Notes: generated by a model not told the origin, from the letters alone. A DNA stretch of 64,000 bases from an uncultured Erythrobacter sp. (GCA_947502305.1 CANMZA010000001.1:1860001-1924000), one strand, 5' to 3'. Positions 46,080-55,893 are shown, numbered from the stretch's first letter. Numbers and translations are program-made.

Positions 46080-46098
46080 CTTACGAAGATTTCGTAAG
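46080..46098. repeat. Palindrome between clpP and clpX
   Basis: A perfect inverted repeat with 8-bp arms (CTTACGAA/TTCGTAAG) and a three-base centre, about 145 bp before clpX and 40 bp past clpP. It has no T tail, so it is more likely an operator or processing site than a terminator. Confidence 0.5.
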
Positions 46099-46139
46099 CG
46101 CGTCCCAGCTTGATGCACAAGCCAGCGCCAAATTACGCC

Positions 46140-46853
46140 TTATTCGGGCGCGCCGCCTGAGCCTTTATCATCGTCGCCGCCGTCTGATTCTTCGCCTTCT
46201 GGGCGGGTTTCAAAGACTTTATCGACCAGACCAAATTCCTTGGCCTCTTCCGCTTCGAGGAAAGTGTCGCGGTCCATCGCGTTCTCGATCACTTTCAAGG
46301 TCTTGCCGGTATATTTCACATACAGGTCATTCATCCGCGATTTGATCCGCAGAATCTCGCGCGCCTGAATTTCAATATCCGATGCCATGCCGCGCGCACC
46401 GCCGCTGGGCTGGTGGATCATGATCCGCGCATTTGGCAACGCTACGCGCATGCCCGGCTCACCCGCAGCAAGCAGGAAACTGCCCATTGATGCCGCTTGG
46501 CCCATGCACACCGTGCTGACGCGCGGTTTGATATATTGCATCGTGTCGTGGATCGCCATGCCAGCCGTCACCACGCCGCCGGGCGAATTGATATACATCG
46601 AAATCGGCTTTGACGGGTTTTCGCTTTCGAGGAACAACAGCTGAGCCGTGATCAGCGACGCCATGCCGTCTTCTACTTGGCCGGTCACAAACACGATGCG
46701 TTCGCGCAGCAGGCGGCTGAAAATATCGAAGCTGCGTTCGCCCCGGCTGGTTTGTTCAACCACCATCGGCACCAATGCACCGGTTAGAGGATCAGTCGTG
46801 AACTGCCCCTGTGTTCCGTGAGTTTCGCCGTTATCGCCGAGCAGGTTGATCAT
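46140..46853 (-). CDS. clpP: ATP-dependent Clp protease proteolytic subunit
   Basis: A 237-residue serine protease. The active-site Ser is in [11 protein letters not shown], His in [11 protein letters not shown], and Asp in the MDRDTF segment. It forms the tetradecameric chamber fed by ClpX. The ATG at 46853 is preferred, with AGGA about ten bases before; a TTG one codon upstream is possible. A C-terminal acidic Gly/Asp-rich tail (about 25 residues) extends past the usual end. Confidence 0.97.
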   Translation of the reverse strand: MINLLGDNGETHGTQGQFTTDPLTGALVPMVVEQTSRGERSFDIFSRLLRERIVFVTGQVEDGMASLITAQLLFLESENPSKPISMYINSPGGVVTAGMAIHDTMQYIKPRVSTVCMGQAASMGSFLLAAGEPGMRVALPNARIMIHQPSGGARGMASDIEIQAREILRIKSRMNDLYVKYTGKTLKVIENAMDRDTFLEAEEAKEFGLVDKVFETRPEGEESDGGDDDKGSGGAPE

Positions 46854-46921
46854 CAAAACAGTCCTTTTAAATCCGAATGCAACATGTCGGACGCACCCGC
46901 ACAGGTTTCAAGGGGGAAGTA

Positions 46922-48214
46922 TCACGCCTTTGGGGAAAGGTCGCCCGTTCGCGCAGTTTTTAACACCGCTTTGGACCCGGATCCCGCAAAAGCGGCAAAA
47001 AATCCCGGCTGCGTCTTCACCTGCTCCACATCGGTTTTGCCATTAAACAGCAAACGCAGCAGCGCAAATCGGCGCACCAGCAATTCATGAATGACAATAA
47101 CAGTGCCCGCCGATGCCAGCGTCAGCACCGCAAATTCCAGCGCAATCGGCCAATCCGTGCCCGTCAACATGCGCCCGTAAATATAGACGAAGCAATGGTG
47201 GAACAGATACATCGACAGCGCGCAATCCGCGAGCCAAGTGGTGCGCGGGCCGCCTTTGTTAAAGAAGCGGTGGAAGAATTGCAGGATGAACAGGACCAGC
47301 GTCCAGATCGCCAATTGGTTAAGCAGCAGCATCACGATGCTCTCAATCATCCCTTGGTCAGGATTGGCGTAAGGTTGCGCAATGATTGCCAGCGCCGCCG
47401 CAAAAGGCATCCATGGCCGCCACTGCGTCAATGCCGCCAAGAGACGGGGAGACAGCGCCGCCATCACCCCGATCACGAAGAAAGGAAATTCGCCGGTCAA
47501 TTTGTACCAGCTCTGAAAACCGGGCGCGATCAGATCATAGCTGCCGGGAACGAGGCTGGCTGAGGCGTAATTGGCGGTGTTTGCCGCCGCGAGAAACAAC
47601 AGCGCGAAGGCGAAAGGGATGCTGCCCGCGATCAAAGCGCCGAATTTGCCGGAAAGTTTCACCGCAAAAGCCCGCGCCCGCGCCTGTTTCGGCACAGCCA
47701 TATGGACCGCGGCGGCGAGGATGAACATCGGGATCAAACTGACGAGGAACCACAGATGCAATTGCCACGTGCCGCTGATCCAAACCTCGGCAAAAGCGCC
47801 GCTCTCAATCCACGCCATCACGGTACCAGAACCAGCGCCAGCAATGGAAGCACCCAAATCCAGCCAGCGCAGATAATGTTCCACCATGTTGAATGTCAGC
47901 GCGATGGCGATCAGCGGGATGGCGGTGCGCAGGAACCGGTTCCAAAGGAAATCGCCCGCCGTTCGCCGGGTGAGGAGCAGCACGGCAAAGAACCCGCCGA
48001 CAAAAAAGAAGGTCGGCGTGATGAACAGGTGCAGCCCAAAAATCAGCCAGTCGAAAAATTCCGCCCGCGCTGTATTCGCGGTGATCCAAGGCCGGGCGGG
48101 CGCATAGACCGTGCCCGCATGCAGCGCGACCGACAGGAACATCAAGACCGAGCGCGCACCATCAATATCGTGATAATGTTTACGCGGCGATGCAGATGTA
48201 TCGGGGGCGGTCAT
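46922..48214 (-). CDS. Acyltransferase family 3 membrane protein
   Basis: A 430-residue integral membrane protein with about ten helices. The family signature near the N-terminus is DGARSVLMFLSVALHAG, with the catalytic-type His, and TFFFVGGFFAVLL follows. Such proteins O-acylate surface glycans (OpgC, OafA types). The substrate is unknown; the NfrB-type polymer or periplasmic glucan are possibilities. The ATG at 48214 is preferred over a TTG at 48229. Confidence 0.82.
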   Translation of the reverse strand: MTAPDTSASPRKHYHDIDGARSVLMFLSVALHAGTVYAPARPWITANTARAEFFDWLIFGLHLFITPTFFFVGGFFAVLLLTRRTAGDFLWNRFLRTAIPLIAIALTFNMVEHYLRWLDLGASIAGAGSGTVMAWIESGAFAEVWISGTWQLHLWFLVSLIPMFILAAAVHMAVPKQARARAFAVKLSGKFGALIAGSIPFAFALLFLAAANTANYASASLVPGSYDLIAPGFQSWYKLTGEFPFFVIGVMAALSPRLLAALTQWRPWMPFAAALAIIAQPYANPDQGMIESIVMLLLNQLAIWTLVLFILQFFHRFFNKGGPRTTWLADCALSMYLFHHCFVYIYGRMLTGTDWPIALEFAVLTLASAGTVIVIHELLVRRFALLRLLFNGKTDVEQVKTQPGFFAAFAGSGSKAVLKTARTGDLSPKA

Positions 48215-48435
48215 GGGTTCGGGTCTCAAGCCTTTTAAGGTTTAGCTCAGCGTCGGCCATGCCAGTTTGGGCCGCCATCACAATGCGCGCGCAAACCTGC
48301 GTTCGAATATGAAACGCGCTAGTTTGAAAGTGTTAACGCCCTTTTGATGGCGGCCGGATTGATGAAGGCTGGTTTGATGGCGGGTGCCGCGCAGTTTTGC
48401 GCCGCTCTTGCTATTGGCTCAAAATTCGGCGCACT

Positions 48436-50016
48436 ATGCGGCCCATGAAAACAGCACCGATCACCCGCTCCGCGCTCGCCATTGCCTGGCTTTCGGCGAC
48501 TGCTCTGGCTGGCACGCTCGCTTACGCGCAATCCGCACAGCAAGATGCGCCAGAAGCAAGCCAGCCTGCCGAAGCGCCGCACATGCACACCAGTTTTGGT
48601 GAAACGATGGCGGTGACGGAATATATCCTGCGCATCCAGGCGCTCGACGATAATGGCCCGATGCTCAACGCAGTGATCGATTACAATGTCGAAGCCCCCG
48701 TCGAAGCGCGGCGATTGGCCTCCACCGGGATTTTGCGCGGGCGCAGCATTTTGGTGAAAGACAATATCGAAACGCGCGAATTTCCGACCACGGCCGGCAG
48801 CTTAGCCTTGGCGCAGAACCGGACGGGCCGCGACGCGCCGCTAATCGCCAATATTCGCGAGGCAGGCGGCGTGATTCTGGGCAAAACCAATCTGTCTGAA
48901 TGGGCCAATATTCGCAGCAACGATTCCACCAGCGGGTGGAGCGCGGTCGAAGGCTTAACCCGCAATCCGCATGCGATTGATCGCAACACTTGCGGATCAT
49001 CCTCCGGCAGCGGCGCGGCAATCGCGGCCGGGTTTGCCTGGGCGGCGATCGGGACCGAGACCAACGGGTCGATATCCTGCCCCGCATCGATCAACGGCGT
49101 GGTTGGGTTCAAACCCAGCGTCGGGTTGGTCAGCCGCACGCATATTGTGCCGATCTCCTCCACTCAGGACACCGCAGGGCCGATGGCGAAATCGGTGGCA
49201 GACGCGGCTTTGCTCTTGACCGCGATGGCGGGCGAAGACTCCGCCGACAGCGCCACGATTGGCGCGCAGCGCAGCACCGATTACACCGCCGGGCTTGGCG
49301 ATTATTCTCTGACCGGCGTCCGCATCGGGGTGATGCGCGAACAGATCGGCAGCAATGATGCGGTGGAGGATGTGTTTGAGGCCGCTCTGGCCGATTTGGA
49401 GCGTGCGGGCGCGGTTTTGGTGGATATCAGTTTTGAACCCAATGAGCAGATGTACGGCGACAGCTTCACTGTGCTTTTGTACGAATTGCGCGAGGAAATG
49501 GGCAAATATCTGCATTCCATTCCAGAGTTTGAAGCGGGCGAAACCCCGCGCAGCTTGGCCGATATCATCGCCTTTAACGAGGGGAATGCCGCAGAAATGC
49601 GCTGGTTCGACCAAGGCATCTTCCAAGTGGCAGAGCAAACCACCGACCGCGAAGCTTACGAAACCGCGCGAGAAAACGCCGTGCGGATTGCGGGTGAAGA
49701 AACGCTGGACGTGCTGCTGGCTCAAAACAATGTGCAATTCCTTGTCGCGCCAACGCGCGGCCCTGCTTGGATGAGCGACCTTGTGCTGGGCGATCAATTT
49801 AACGGTTCAATCGGGTTTGGTTCACCGGCGGCGATTGCAGGCTATCCGCATTTGACGGTGCCGATGGGCGCGGTGGAAGATTTGCCGGTGGGCATCAGCT
49901 TCTTCGGCGCGAAATGGGCCGATCACGATGTGCTGAAAGCGGGCGCCGCATATGAAAGGGCGCGAACAGCCTCGCTGCCCGCGCCCTCATTTCGTCGTTG
50001 GAGGCCGGGGGAATAA
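48436..50016 (+). CDS. Exported amidase-signature enzyme
   Basis: About 526 residues with a signal peptide (ending near ALAGTLAYAQ). The amidase signature catalytic triad is visible: Lys in ILVKDNIET, then the Ser-cis-Ser motif in GSSSGSGAAIAAGFAWAAIG with the nucleophilic Ser in TNGSISCPA. It hydrolyses an amide outside the cytoplasm; the substrate is unknown. It is oriented opposite to its neighbours. The start is uncertain (48436 or 48445). Confidence 0.86.
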   Translation: MRPMKTAPITRSALAIAWLSATALAGTLAYAQSAQQDAPEASQPAEAPHMHTSFGETMAVTEYILRIQALDDNGPMLNAVIDYNVEAPVEARRLASTGILRGRSILVKDNIETREFPTTAGSLALAQNRTGRDAPLIANIREAGGVILGKTNLSEWANIRSNDSTSGWSAVEGLTRNPHAIDRNTCGSSSGSGAAIAAGFAWAAIGTETNGSISCPASINGVVGFKPSVGLVSRTHIVPISSTQDTAGPMAKSVADAALLLTAMAGEDSADSATIGAQRSTDYTAGLGDYSLTGVRIGVMREQIGSNDAVEDVFEAALADLERAGAVLVDISFEPNEQMYGDSFTVLLYELREEMGKYLHSIPEFEAGETPRSLADIIAFNEGNAAEMRWFDQGIFQVAEQTTDREAYETARENAVRIAGEETLDVLLAQNNVQFLVAPTRGPAWMSDLVLGDQFNGSIGFGSPAAIAGYPHLTVPMGAVEDLPVGISFFGAKWADHDVLKAGAAYERARTASLPAPSFRRWRPGE

Positions 50017-50031
50017 TCCCGGCTTCGCAAA

Positions 50032-51630
50032 TTAATCAGCCTTTTTAGCCGCTGGTTTCTTAGCCGCTGGCTTCTTGGCTGCTGGCTTCTTCGCCGGAGC
50101 TTTCTTCGCAGCAGCAGGTTTGGCCGCTGCTTTTTTCTCTGCTGGCTTTTTGGCCGCTGGTTTCTTGGCCGCTGGTTTCTTTGCAGCGGGCTTAGCATCC
50201 GTTTTCGCAGTTGCTTTTTTAGGCGCTGGTTTCTTAGCCGGAGCCTTCTTCGCAGCTGCCTTCTTCTTCGGAGCCGCTTTGACTTTCTCGGCTTCGGCTT
50301 CTTCGTCTGCTTCGATCGCCGCCTGCAACTCTTCAACGGTCACTTCACGTTCCGTCACATCTGCTTTGTCGAACAGAAAATCGACGACCTTGTCTTCGTA
50401 AAGCGGCGCGCGCAGTTGAGCAGCGGCCATCGGATCTTGCTGAATATACTGCATGAAGCGTTCGCGATCTTCTTCGCGATATTGCTGCGATGCTTGCTGA
50501 ACCAACATCGACATCTCTTGCTGAGACACTTCCACGCTATTCGCTTGGCCGATTTCCGACAGGAGCAAGCCCAAACGCACGCGGCGTTCGGCGATCCCGC
50601 GATAATCGTCTTTTTCGTCTTCGATCTGCTTCAAAGCGGCTTCAGGATCTTCTTCCTTGGTCGCTTCTTGCTGAAGCTGAGCCCAGATCTGTTCAAATTC
50701 CGCGTCGACCATGGTCGATGGAACGTCGAAATCATGGCCAGCAGCCAATTGATCGAGCAGCGAACGCTTCATCTGAGTGCGCGTCAGGCCAGCGGTTTGC
50801 TGCTCCAATTGCGCTTTCATGATCTCTTGCAGCTTTTCGATGCTGTCGAGGCCGAGATTCTTAGCGAACTCATCGTCGATTTTGGTATCGGTTTCGACCT
50901 TCACAGCCTTCACTGTGATATCAAAAGTCGCTTCTTTACCGGCGAGATGCTCGGCCTGGTAATCGGCGGGGAATGTGACGTTGATGGTTTTCTCATCACC
51001 CGTTTTCGCGCCGACCAATTGCTCTTCAAAGCCCGGAATGAATGTGCCCGATCCGATAACCAGCGCCGCGTCTTCCGCTGCGCCGCCTTCGAATGGTTCA
51101 CCATCAAGCTTACCCAGGAAATCGATGATCAGCTGGTTGCCGTCTGCGGCTTTCTTGGTTTTGGCGGCGTCTTTGTAGCTCTTATTCTGGCCAGCGATGC
51201 CGGTGATCGCTTCTTCGATCTGCTCATCCGTCACAGGAACGATCAGCTTCTCCAGCTTCAAACCATCCGTCGAAGGCGCTTCGACCACAGGCAGAACTTC
51301 CAGTTCAACTGTGACTTCGGCGTCTTTGCCTTCTTCGTAATCTTCACCCAGCGAAATTGCGGGCTGCATTGCTGGACGCAATTCTTCGTCTTTCAACAAG
51401 CCGTCGACCGATTCGCGAATCGTATCGTTCAGCGTTTGCGCGTGCAGCTGTTCGCCGTGCATCTTTTTCACAAGATTCGCAGGCACTTTGCCCGGACGAA
51501 AGCCCGGCATTTTAACCTGCGGTGCGACCTTCTTGATCTCAGCTTCGATTTTCGAAGCGATCTCGCCAGCCGTAATGGTGATCAGATAGGCGCGCTTGAG
51601 GCCCTCATTGATGGTCTGCTTGGTTTGCAT
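50032..51630 (-). CDS. tig: Trigger factor with long Lys/Ala/Pro tail
   Basis: A 532-residue ribosome-associated chaperone and prolyl isomerase; the family usually has about 430-450. The N-terminal ribosome-binding loop is GFRPGKVP (about 43-50), then the FKBP-like domain (FEGGAAEDAALVIGSGTFIPGFE) and the helical C-terminal arms. The last 84 residues are a repetitive Lys/Ala/Pro tail resembling histone H1. The gene lies 79 bp downstream of tRNA-Leu and upstream of the acyltransferase-clpP-clpX run. Confidence 0.96.
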   Translation of the reverse strand: MQTKQTINEGLKRAYLITITAGEIASKIEAEIKKVAPQVKMPGFRPGKVPANLVKKMHGEQLHAQTLNDTIRESVDGLLKDEELRPAMQPAISLGEDYEEGKDAEVTVELEVLPVVEAPSTDGLKLEKLIVPVTDEQIEEAITGIAGQNKSYKDAAKTKKAADGNQLIIDFLGKLDGEPFEGGAAEDAALVIGSGTFIPGFEEQLVGAKTGDEKTINVTFPADYQAEHLAGKEATFDITVKAVKVETDTKIDDEFAKNLGLDSIEKLQEIMKAQLEQQTAGLTRTQMKRSLLDQLAAGHDFDVPSTMVDAEFEQIWAQLQQEATKEEDPEAALKQIEDEKDDYRGIAERRVRLGLLLSEIGQANSVEVSQQEMSMLVQQASQQYREEDRERFMQYIQQDPMAAAQLRAPLYEDKVVDFLFDKADVTEREVTVEELQAAIEADEEAEAEKVKAAPKKKAAAKKAPAKKPAPKKATAKTDAKPAAKKPAAKKPAAKKPAEKKAAAKPAAAKKAPAKKPAAKKPAAKKPAAKKAD

Positions 51631-51709
51631 GAGATTTGAACTGAAGCCTTCTTGAACAAATTGTCAGATGTCTAAAACCCCGTTCTGTTACCACTGCGCA
51701 GGGCGGGAT

Positions 51710-51794
51710 TGGTGCGGGCGAAGGGACTCGAACCCCCACATCTTACGATACTGGTACCTAAAACCAGCGCGTCTACCAATTCCGCCACGCCCGC
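51710..51794 (-). tRNA. tRNA-Leu (UAG)
   Basis: A class II tRNA on the minus strand. Acceptor arms GCGGGCG/CGCCCGC close on ACCA, with CCA encoded. The anticodon stem CTGGT/ACCAG holds the loop TTTAGGT, giving anticodon UAG (codon CUA). A long variable arm and the TTCGAGTC T-loop are present. Confidence 0.97.
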
Positions 51795-52033
51795 AAAGCC
51801 AGAACGAAGCCGCGCGGGCAGACCTAGAAGCCTCCCGCGCGTAATACGACGCCGCCTCTATAGAGCCTCTCGCAAAAGGGCAAGCGCAACACGCTTGTTT
51901 CAAAGGAACGCCCGCCCTAAAGCGCCTTTTGATTTGAACGGCACCGGCCCGTCCCCCCATTCGGCCACCCAAGAAAATACAATCTGGGCAGGCAGATGGG
52001 AGAGCGCCCCAGAGCCGACCATGAGAGAACATT

Positions 52034-52318
52034 ATGACTGAAGAAACCAAAAACGACACCCCGCCCGATCACCTTTCGGTCAATCCGCGCAGCCCGAAAT
52101 TCGATGCGGAGACGTTGCAACGCGGCATCGGCATTCGGTTTAAGGACCGGGTGCGCACCGATATCGAAGAATATTCGATTTCCGAAGGCTGGGTCCGGGT
52201 GCAAGCAGGCAAGACGGTTGACCGCAAAGGGCAACCTTTGACGATCAAATTGACCGGCCCGGTAGAGGCTTGGTTCGAAGATCTCGGCGAAAACCCGCCG
52301 ATTGCCAAGAAAGACTAA
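52034..52318 (+). CDS. DUF3297 family protein
   Basis: A 94-residue soluble protein matching DUF3297, a family of unknown function common in alphaproteobacteria. Recognisable sequences are HLSVNPRSPKFD near the N-terminus, GIGIRFKDR and GWVRVQAGKTVDRKG. The ATG follows GAGAGA. Confidence 0.85.
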   Translation: MTEETKNDTPPDHLSVNPRSPKFDAETLQRGIGIRFKDRVRTDIEEYSISEGWVRVQAGKTVDRKGQPLTIKLTGPVEAWFEDLGENPPIAKKD

Positions 52319-52381
52319 ACGGCCGTCTTGGGCGCGCTCCTTTTTAGAAGGCGCCTCTAGAGCCGCGTCAAAAAGCCGCGT

Positions 52382-53035
52382 TTAGAACCCAGAGCCGAAC
52401 GCATCACGAAAGGCGTCCGGGGCAAATGCCTCGCGAAATTCCTGCGAAGACCGCGTGCGGGCCGGTTGCCGGCTGCTGCGCGCAATGGCCGGCGCAGTTC
52501 TTGGCAGGCCGGGAGCCGTGCTTGGCGCTGAGCCGCTGGCGTAGATGAAGCCGTGAAGCGGCCAATGTGTGCCGCCCGGCGCTTGGATCGAATGATACCA
52601 AACGCGCACTTCGCTCCAATCATTATTGGGTGACACATCAATCGCGGGCACGTCGCGTTCGATCTGGCCGCGCCTGCCATTGATGCGCGACCAATTGGAA
52701 TGCGTCAGCCGCACAGTGCGCGAATCGATAATCTCACTGACATAAGCAACATGGCCCAGCCGCATATTGCGGTGCGGTTTGAACACCATCACCGCCCCTT
52801 TTCGCGGGGCCGATCCGCGCGGATACCGGCCGTCGGCACGCGACCACCATGTCCGCGCATCGCCGTAAATCTCAATGCCCGACAATTGCCGCGCATAGGG
52901 GACGCATTGGAGATATTCGGACGCCGATTGACGCGCTGACGCCGCCGCCGGAGCAGCCACGCCGAGCGCGCCGGGCGCAGCGGTGGAGATAAGCGCGATG
53001 GCCGCGCTGGCGAAGAAGAAGGGCGAAGTTCTCAT
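52382..53035 (-). CDS. Secreted CHAP-domain hydrolase
   Basis: A 217-residue exported protein. A signal peptide (about 1-33) precedes a CHAP/NlpC-P60-like fold with catalytic Cys44 (YLQCVPYAR), His95 (RLGHVAYVSEI) and Asn in THSNWS. Such enzymes cleave peptidoglycan cross-bridges or stem peptides. It is divergent from der; a CtrA-like sequence lies about 50 bp upstream. The Ser/Pro/Arg-rich C-terminus is probably unfolded. Confidence 0.86.
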   Translation of the reverse strand: MRTSPFFFASAAIALISTAAPGALGVAAPAAASARQSASEYLQCVPYARQLSGIEIYGDARTWWSRADGRYPRGSAPRKGAVMVFKPHRNMRLGHVAYVSEIIDSRTVRLTHSNWSRINGRRGQIERDVPAIDVSPNNDWSEVRVWYHSIQAPGGTHWPLHGFIYASGSAPSTAPGLPRTAPAIARSSRQPARTRSSQEFREAFAPDAFRDAFGSGF

Positions 53036-53083
53036 TCGATGCTTAATCGCAAAGTAACGTTGAGATGCCCCAACCGATGAGGG

Positions 53084-53098
53084 TTAATACTAGGTTAG
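53084..53098 (-). promoter_or_regulatory. CtrA-like box upstream of the CHAP hydrolase
   Basis: On the minus strand it reads CTAA-N7-TTAACC, one base off the CtrA consensus TTAA-N7-TTAAC, about 50 bp before the hydrolase start. The ChpT gene in the window shows the phosphorelay exists. Inferred from sequence only. Confidence 0.4.
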
Positions 53099-53172
53099 GT
53101 GATCGAGATTAGCGGCGGCAAATGCATGCTGAGCTTGCCAATCGCGCTCCTAAGCGCCACTTGCGGCCTGCG

Positions 53173-54639
53173 ATGAAACCTCAGGTCATTATTATCGGTC
53201 GCCCCAATGTGGGCAAATCCACCCTGTTCAACCGGCTGGTGGGCAAGAAACTCGCGCTGGTCGATGATCAGCCGGGCGTCACGCGCGATCGCCGTATGGG
53301 CGATGCAGAGATTGCCGGATTGCAATTCACTGTGGTCGACACCGCCGGGTGGGAGGACGAGCATGAGCTGACGCTGCCCGGACGGATGCGTAAGCAGACA
53401 GAAGCCAGTTTGGAAGGCGCAGATGCGGCGATGTTTGTCATCGATGCGCGCGCCGGGCTGACGCCGCTCGACAATGAAATTGCGCGGTATCTGCGCGAAC
53501 ATGACGTGCCGATCGTCTTGGTCGCCAATAAGGCTGAGGGATCAGCCGGTGAAAGCGGCGTTTTGGAAGCCTATTCGCTGGGCTTTGGCGAACCAGCGGC
53601 CGTCTCTGCCGAACATGGCGAGGGCATTGCCGATCTGTTTTCAGGCCTATGGCCGGTTATCGGAGAAAAAGCCGACGCCGCCGAGGAAGAGGCGAACCGT
53701 CCGTTAGAAGAAGGCGAAGACGCCCCGCTCGGCCCGCTGAAACTGGCGATTGTGGGCCGCCCGAATGCGGGTAAATCGACGCTGATCAACCGATTGCTGG
53801 GCGAAGACCGATTGCTGACCGGGCCAGAGGCCGGGATTACGCGCGACTCGATTGCAATTGATTGGGTCTGGCACGATCCCAAGGCTGAGCCTGATGAGGA
53901 CGGCAATATCAATCACGAGCGGGAAATCCGCCTGATCGACACGGCTGGCATGCGTAAAAAGCGCAATGTGACCGAGAAGCTGGAGAAGCTGTCGGTTGCC
54001 GATGCACGCCGCGCGGTGGATTTTGCCGAAGTGGTCGTCTTGCTGCTCGATGCGACGCAGGGGTTGGAGCATCAGGATCTGAAAATTGCGGCGCATGCTC
54101 TGGAAGAAGGGCGCGCCTTGATGATTGCCATCAACAAATGGGATATTGCTGGGCAAGGCGGCCATGACACGCCGAGCGGCCTGTTTAACGGCATTAAGGG
54201 CGCGCTGCATGATGGGTTGGCACAGGTGCGCGGCGTGCCGCTATTCGCTGTCTCTGCAAAGACCGGCAAAGGGCTCGACACGATGCTGCACGCGGCGTTT
54301 GAACTGCGCGACAATTGGTCGAAACGGGTGCCAACCGCGGCGCTTAACCGCTGGTTCGACGATGCGCTGGATGCCAATCCGCCCCCTGCCCCCGGTGGCC
54401 GGCGGATCAAGCTGCGCTATATCACGCAGGTTGGCACCCGTCCGCCGCGCTTTGTTGTGTTTGGATCGCGGCTGGATGATTTGCCGAAATCGTATGAGCG
54501 GTATTTGGTCAACGGTATCCGCGCAAAATTGGGCTTTGACGCGGTGCCGGTGCGGGTGACACTGAAATCGCCAAAGAACCCCTATAACGCCAATAAAGGC
54601 GGAGGCGGCAATTATTCTGGTGGGGCGGGCAAGACGTGA
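53173..54639 (+). CDS. der: Ribosome assembly GTPase Der (EngA)
   Basis: A 488-residue protein with two tandem GTPase domains and a C-terminal KH-like domain, assisting 50S assembly. Walker A motifs are GRPNVGKSTLFN (about 8-19) and GRPNAGKSTLIN (about 195-206), each with DTAG (G3) and NKxD-type motifs (VANKAE, INKWD). The ATG at 53173 gives MKPQVIIIG, the family N-terminus; the ATG at 53122 adds an unlikely basic leader. Confidence 0.96.
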   Translation: MKPQVIIIGRPNVGKSTLFNRLVGKKLALVDDQPGVTRDRRMGDAEIAGLQFTVVDTAGWEDEHELTLPGRMRKQTEASLEGADAAMFVIDARAGLTPLDNEIARYLREHDVPIVLVANKAEGSAGESGVLEAYSLGFGEPAAVSAEHGEGIADLFSGLWPVIGEKADAAEEEANRPLEEGEDAPLGPLKLAIVGRPNAGKSTLINRLLGEDRLLTGPEAGITRDSIAIDWVWHDPKAEPDEDGNINHEREIRLIDTAGMRKKRNVTEKLEKLSVADARRAVDFAEVVVLLLDATQGLEHQDLKIAAHALEEGRALMIAINKWDIAGQGGHDTPSGLFNGIKGALHDGLAQVRGVPLFAVSAKTGKGLDTMLHAAFELRDNWSKRVPTAALNRWFDDALDANPPPAPGGRRIKLRYITQVGTRPPRFVVFGSRLDDLPKSYERYLVNGIRAKLGFDAVPVRVTLKSPKNPYNANKGGGGNYSGGAGKT

Positions 54640-55109
54640 TGCTCGACCTATTAAGCTCCGGGATTGCGACCGAATTGCTGGAACGCACAGCATCAATGCC
54701 GCGCGTTCAGCAAGCGGTTGAGCTCAGCCTTGCCCCGGCATTTCTACTCGTGGGTATCGGCAGTATTATGAACGTGATGATGGCGCGGTTGATCTGGCTT
54801 GCGGGCCGGATTGAACGGCTGGCAGAACCATCGGACGGCACCTGCAATATCGCGCATCACGAAGAGCTGGAATGGCTGCGGATCCGGCGCCGTTTTGCGC
54901 GGCTGGCGATTAAATTTTCCACTGGCGCGGCGGTGGTGATCAGCATCGTGATCGCGGTGCTGTTTGTGTCCGCTTACGTTGATGCGCGGATCGGGACGCT
55001 GGTGGCGGTGCTGTGGGTGGCGACCATCGGTTTGTTGATTACCGGATTGATTTATTTCCTGCGCGAAACCCTGCTGGCGGCAGATGGACCGCGGGCAAAG
55101 AAACAATAG
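54639..55109 (+). CDS. DUF2721 membrane protein
   Basis: A 156-residue protein with three hydrophobic segments (about 28-45, 86-108 and 115-140). It resembles DUF2721, integral membrane proteins of unknown function, with the typical PAFLLVGIGSIMNVMMARL. Its ATG overlaps the last base of the der stop (TGATG); a GTG at 54636 is an alternative. Confidence 0.78.
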   Translation: MLDLLSSGIATELLERTASMPRVQQAVELSLAPAFLLVGIGSIMNVMMARLIWLAGRIERLAEPSDGTCNIAHHEELEWLRIRRRFARLAIKFSTGAAVVISIVIAVLFVSAYVDARIGTLVAVLWVATIGLLITGLIYFLRETLLAADGPRAKKQ

Positions 55110-55195
55110 GATCGATCCCCACAATCTCGAAAAACAAGAGATCGGTCTGAATCGCGTCACAAAGCAGGCGTCACAATGCAGGATCGCCCTGGCGC

Positions 55196-55229
55196 AAAAA
55201 GGGGCGGTAGGCATCGCTGCCCCCGCCCC
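55196..55229 (-). terminator. Terminator of bfr
   Basis: A GGGGCGG/CCGCCCC stem followed on the minus strand by TTTTT, about 60 bp past the bacterioferritin stop. A second perfect hairpin (CCTTCGG/CCGAAGG) lies between it and the gene. Confidence 0.8.
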
Positions 55230-55285
55230 ATTCGCGAAACCTTCGGTGCGACCCGAAGGGCTGGTTCGCTTTTCTTAGCGCCAGA

Positions 55286-55765
55286 TTATTCGCCAGCAGC
55301 CTTGCTTTGCAGCTGAACGTAGTTTTGTAGGCCCATATTTTTGATCATGTCGAATTGCGTCTCGAGGAAGTCTTCATGCTCTTCCTCATTGCTCAAAATA
55401 CCCGCAAACAGATCGCGGCTGACATAATCGCGCACGCTTTCGCAATATTCGACCGCATCACGCAGCAACGGGATCGCATCGCCTTCTAGCGCCAAATCGG
55501 CCTTCAGGATTTCCTCGACATTCTCACCCACGCGCAAATTATGGATCGCTTGGAAATTCGGCAAGCCGTTGAGGTACAAAATACGCTCAGCAAGCTTATC
55601 CGCATGCTCCATTTCTTCGATCGATTCCTTGCGCTCATATTCGGCAAGTTTGGTCACACCCCAATCGTCCAAGACGCGGTAATGCAGCCAATATTGGTTG
55701 ATCGCGGTCAGCTCGTTGGTGAGAGCCTTGTTGAGAAATTCGATGACTTTTGCGTCGCCCTTCAT
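55286..55765 (-). CDS. bfr: Bacterioferritin
   Basis: A 159-residue haem-containing ferritin that stores iron in a 24-mer. Di-iron ligands are E18 (TNEL), E51, H54 (EEMEH) and later Glu/His in the YVSRDLFAGIL and EEEHEDFLETQ segments; M52 is the haem ligand. It is transcribed toward der. The bfd gene lies upstream on the same strand; each gene has its own inverted-repeat site. Confidence 0.95.
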   Translation of the reverse strand: MKGDAKVIEFLNKALTNELTAINQYWLHYRVLDDWGVTKLAEYERKESIEEMEHADKLAERILYLNGLPNFQAIHNLRVGENVEEILKADLALEGDAIPLLRDAVEYCESVRDYVSRDLFAGILSNEEEHEDFLETQFDMIKNMGLQNYVQLQSKAAGE

Positions 55766-55893
55766 GGCGGTGTTTCCTTATTTTGTGATCATTTGAGCCA
55801 GATCAATGCGGCGGCTCGTCTGATCCCTAAATAGCGGTACACCACCCCCAATTGCAAGGGGCGTTCAAATATTTTTCGTTTAAAATCAGTTGC

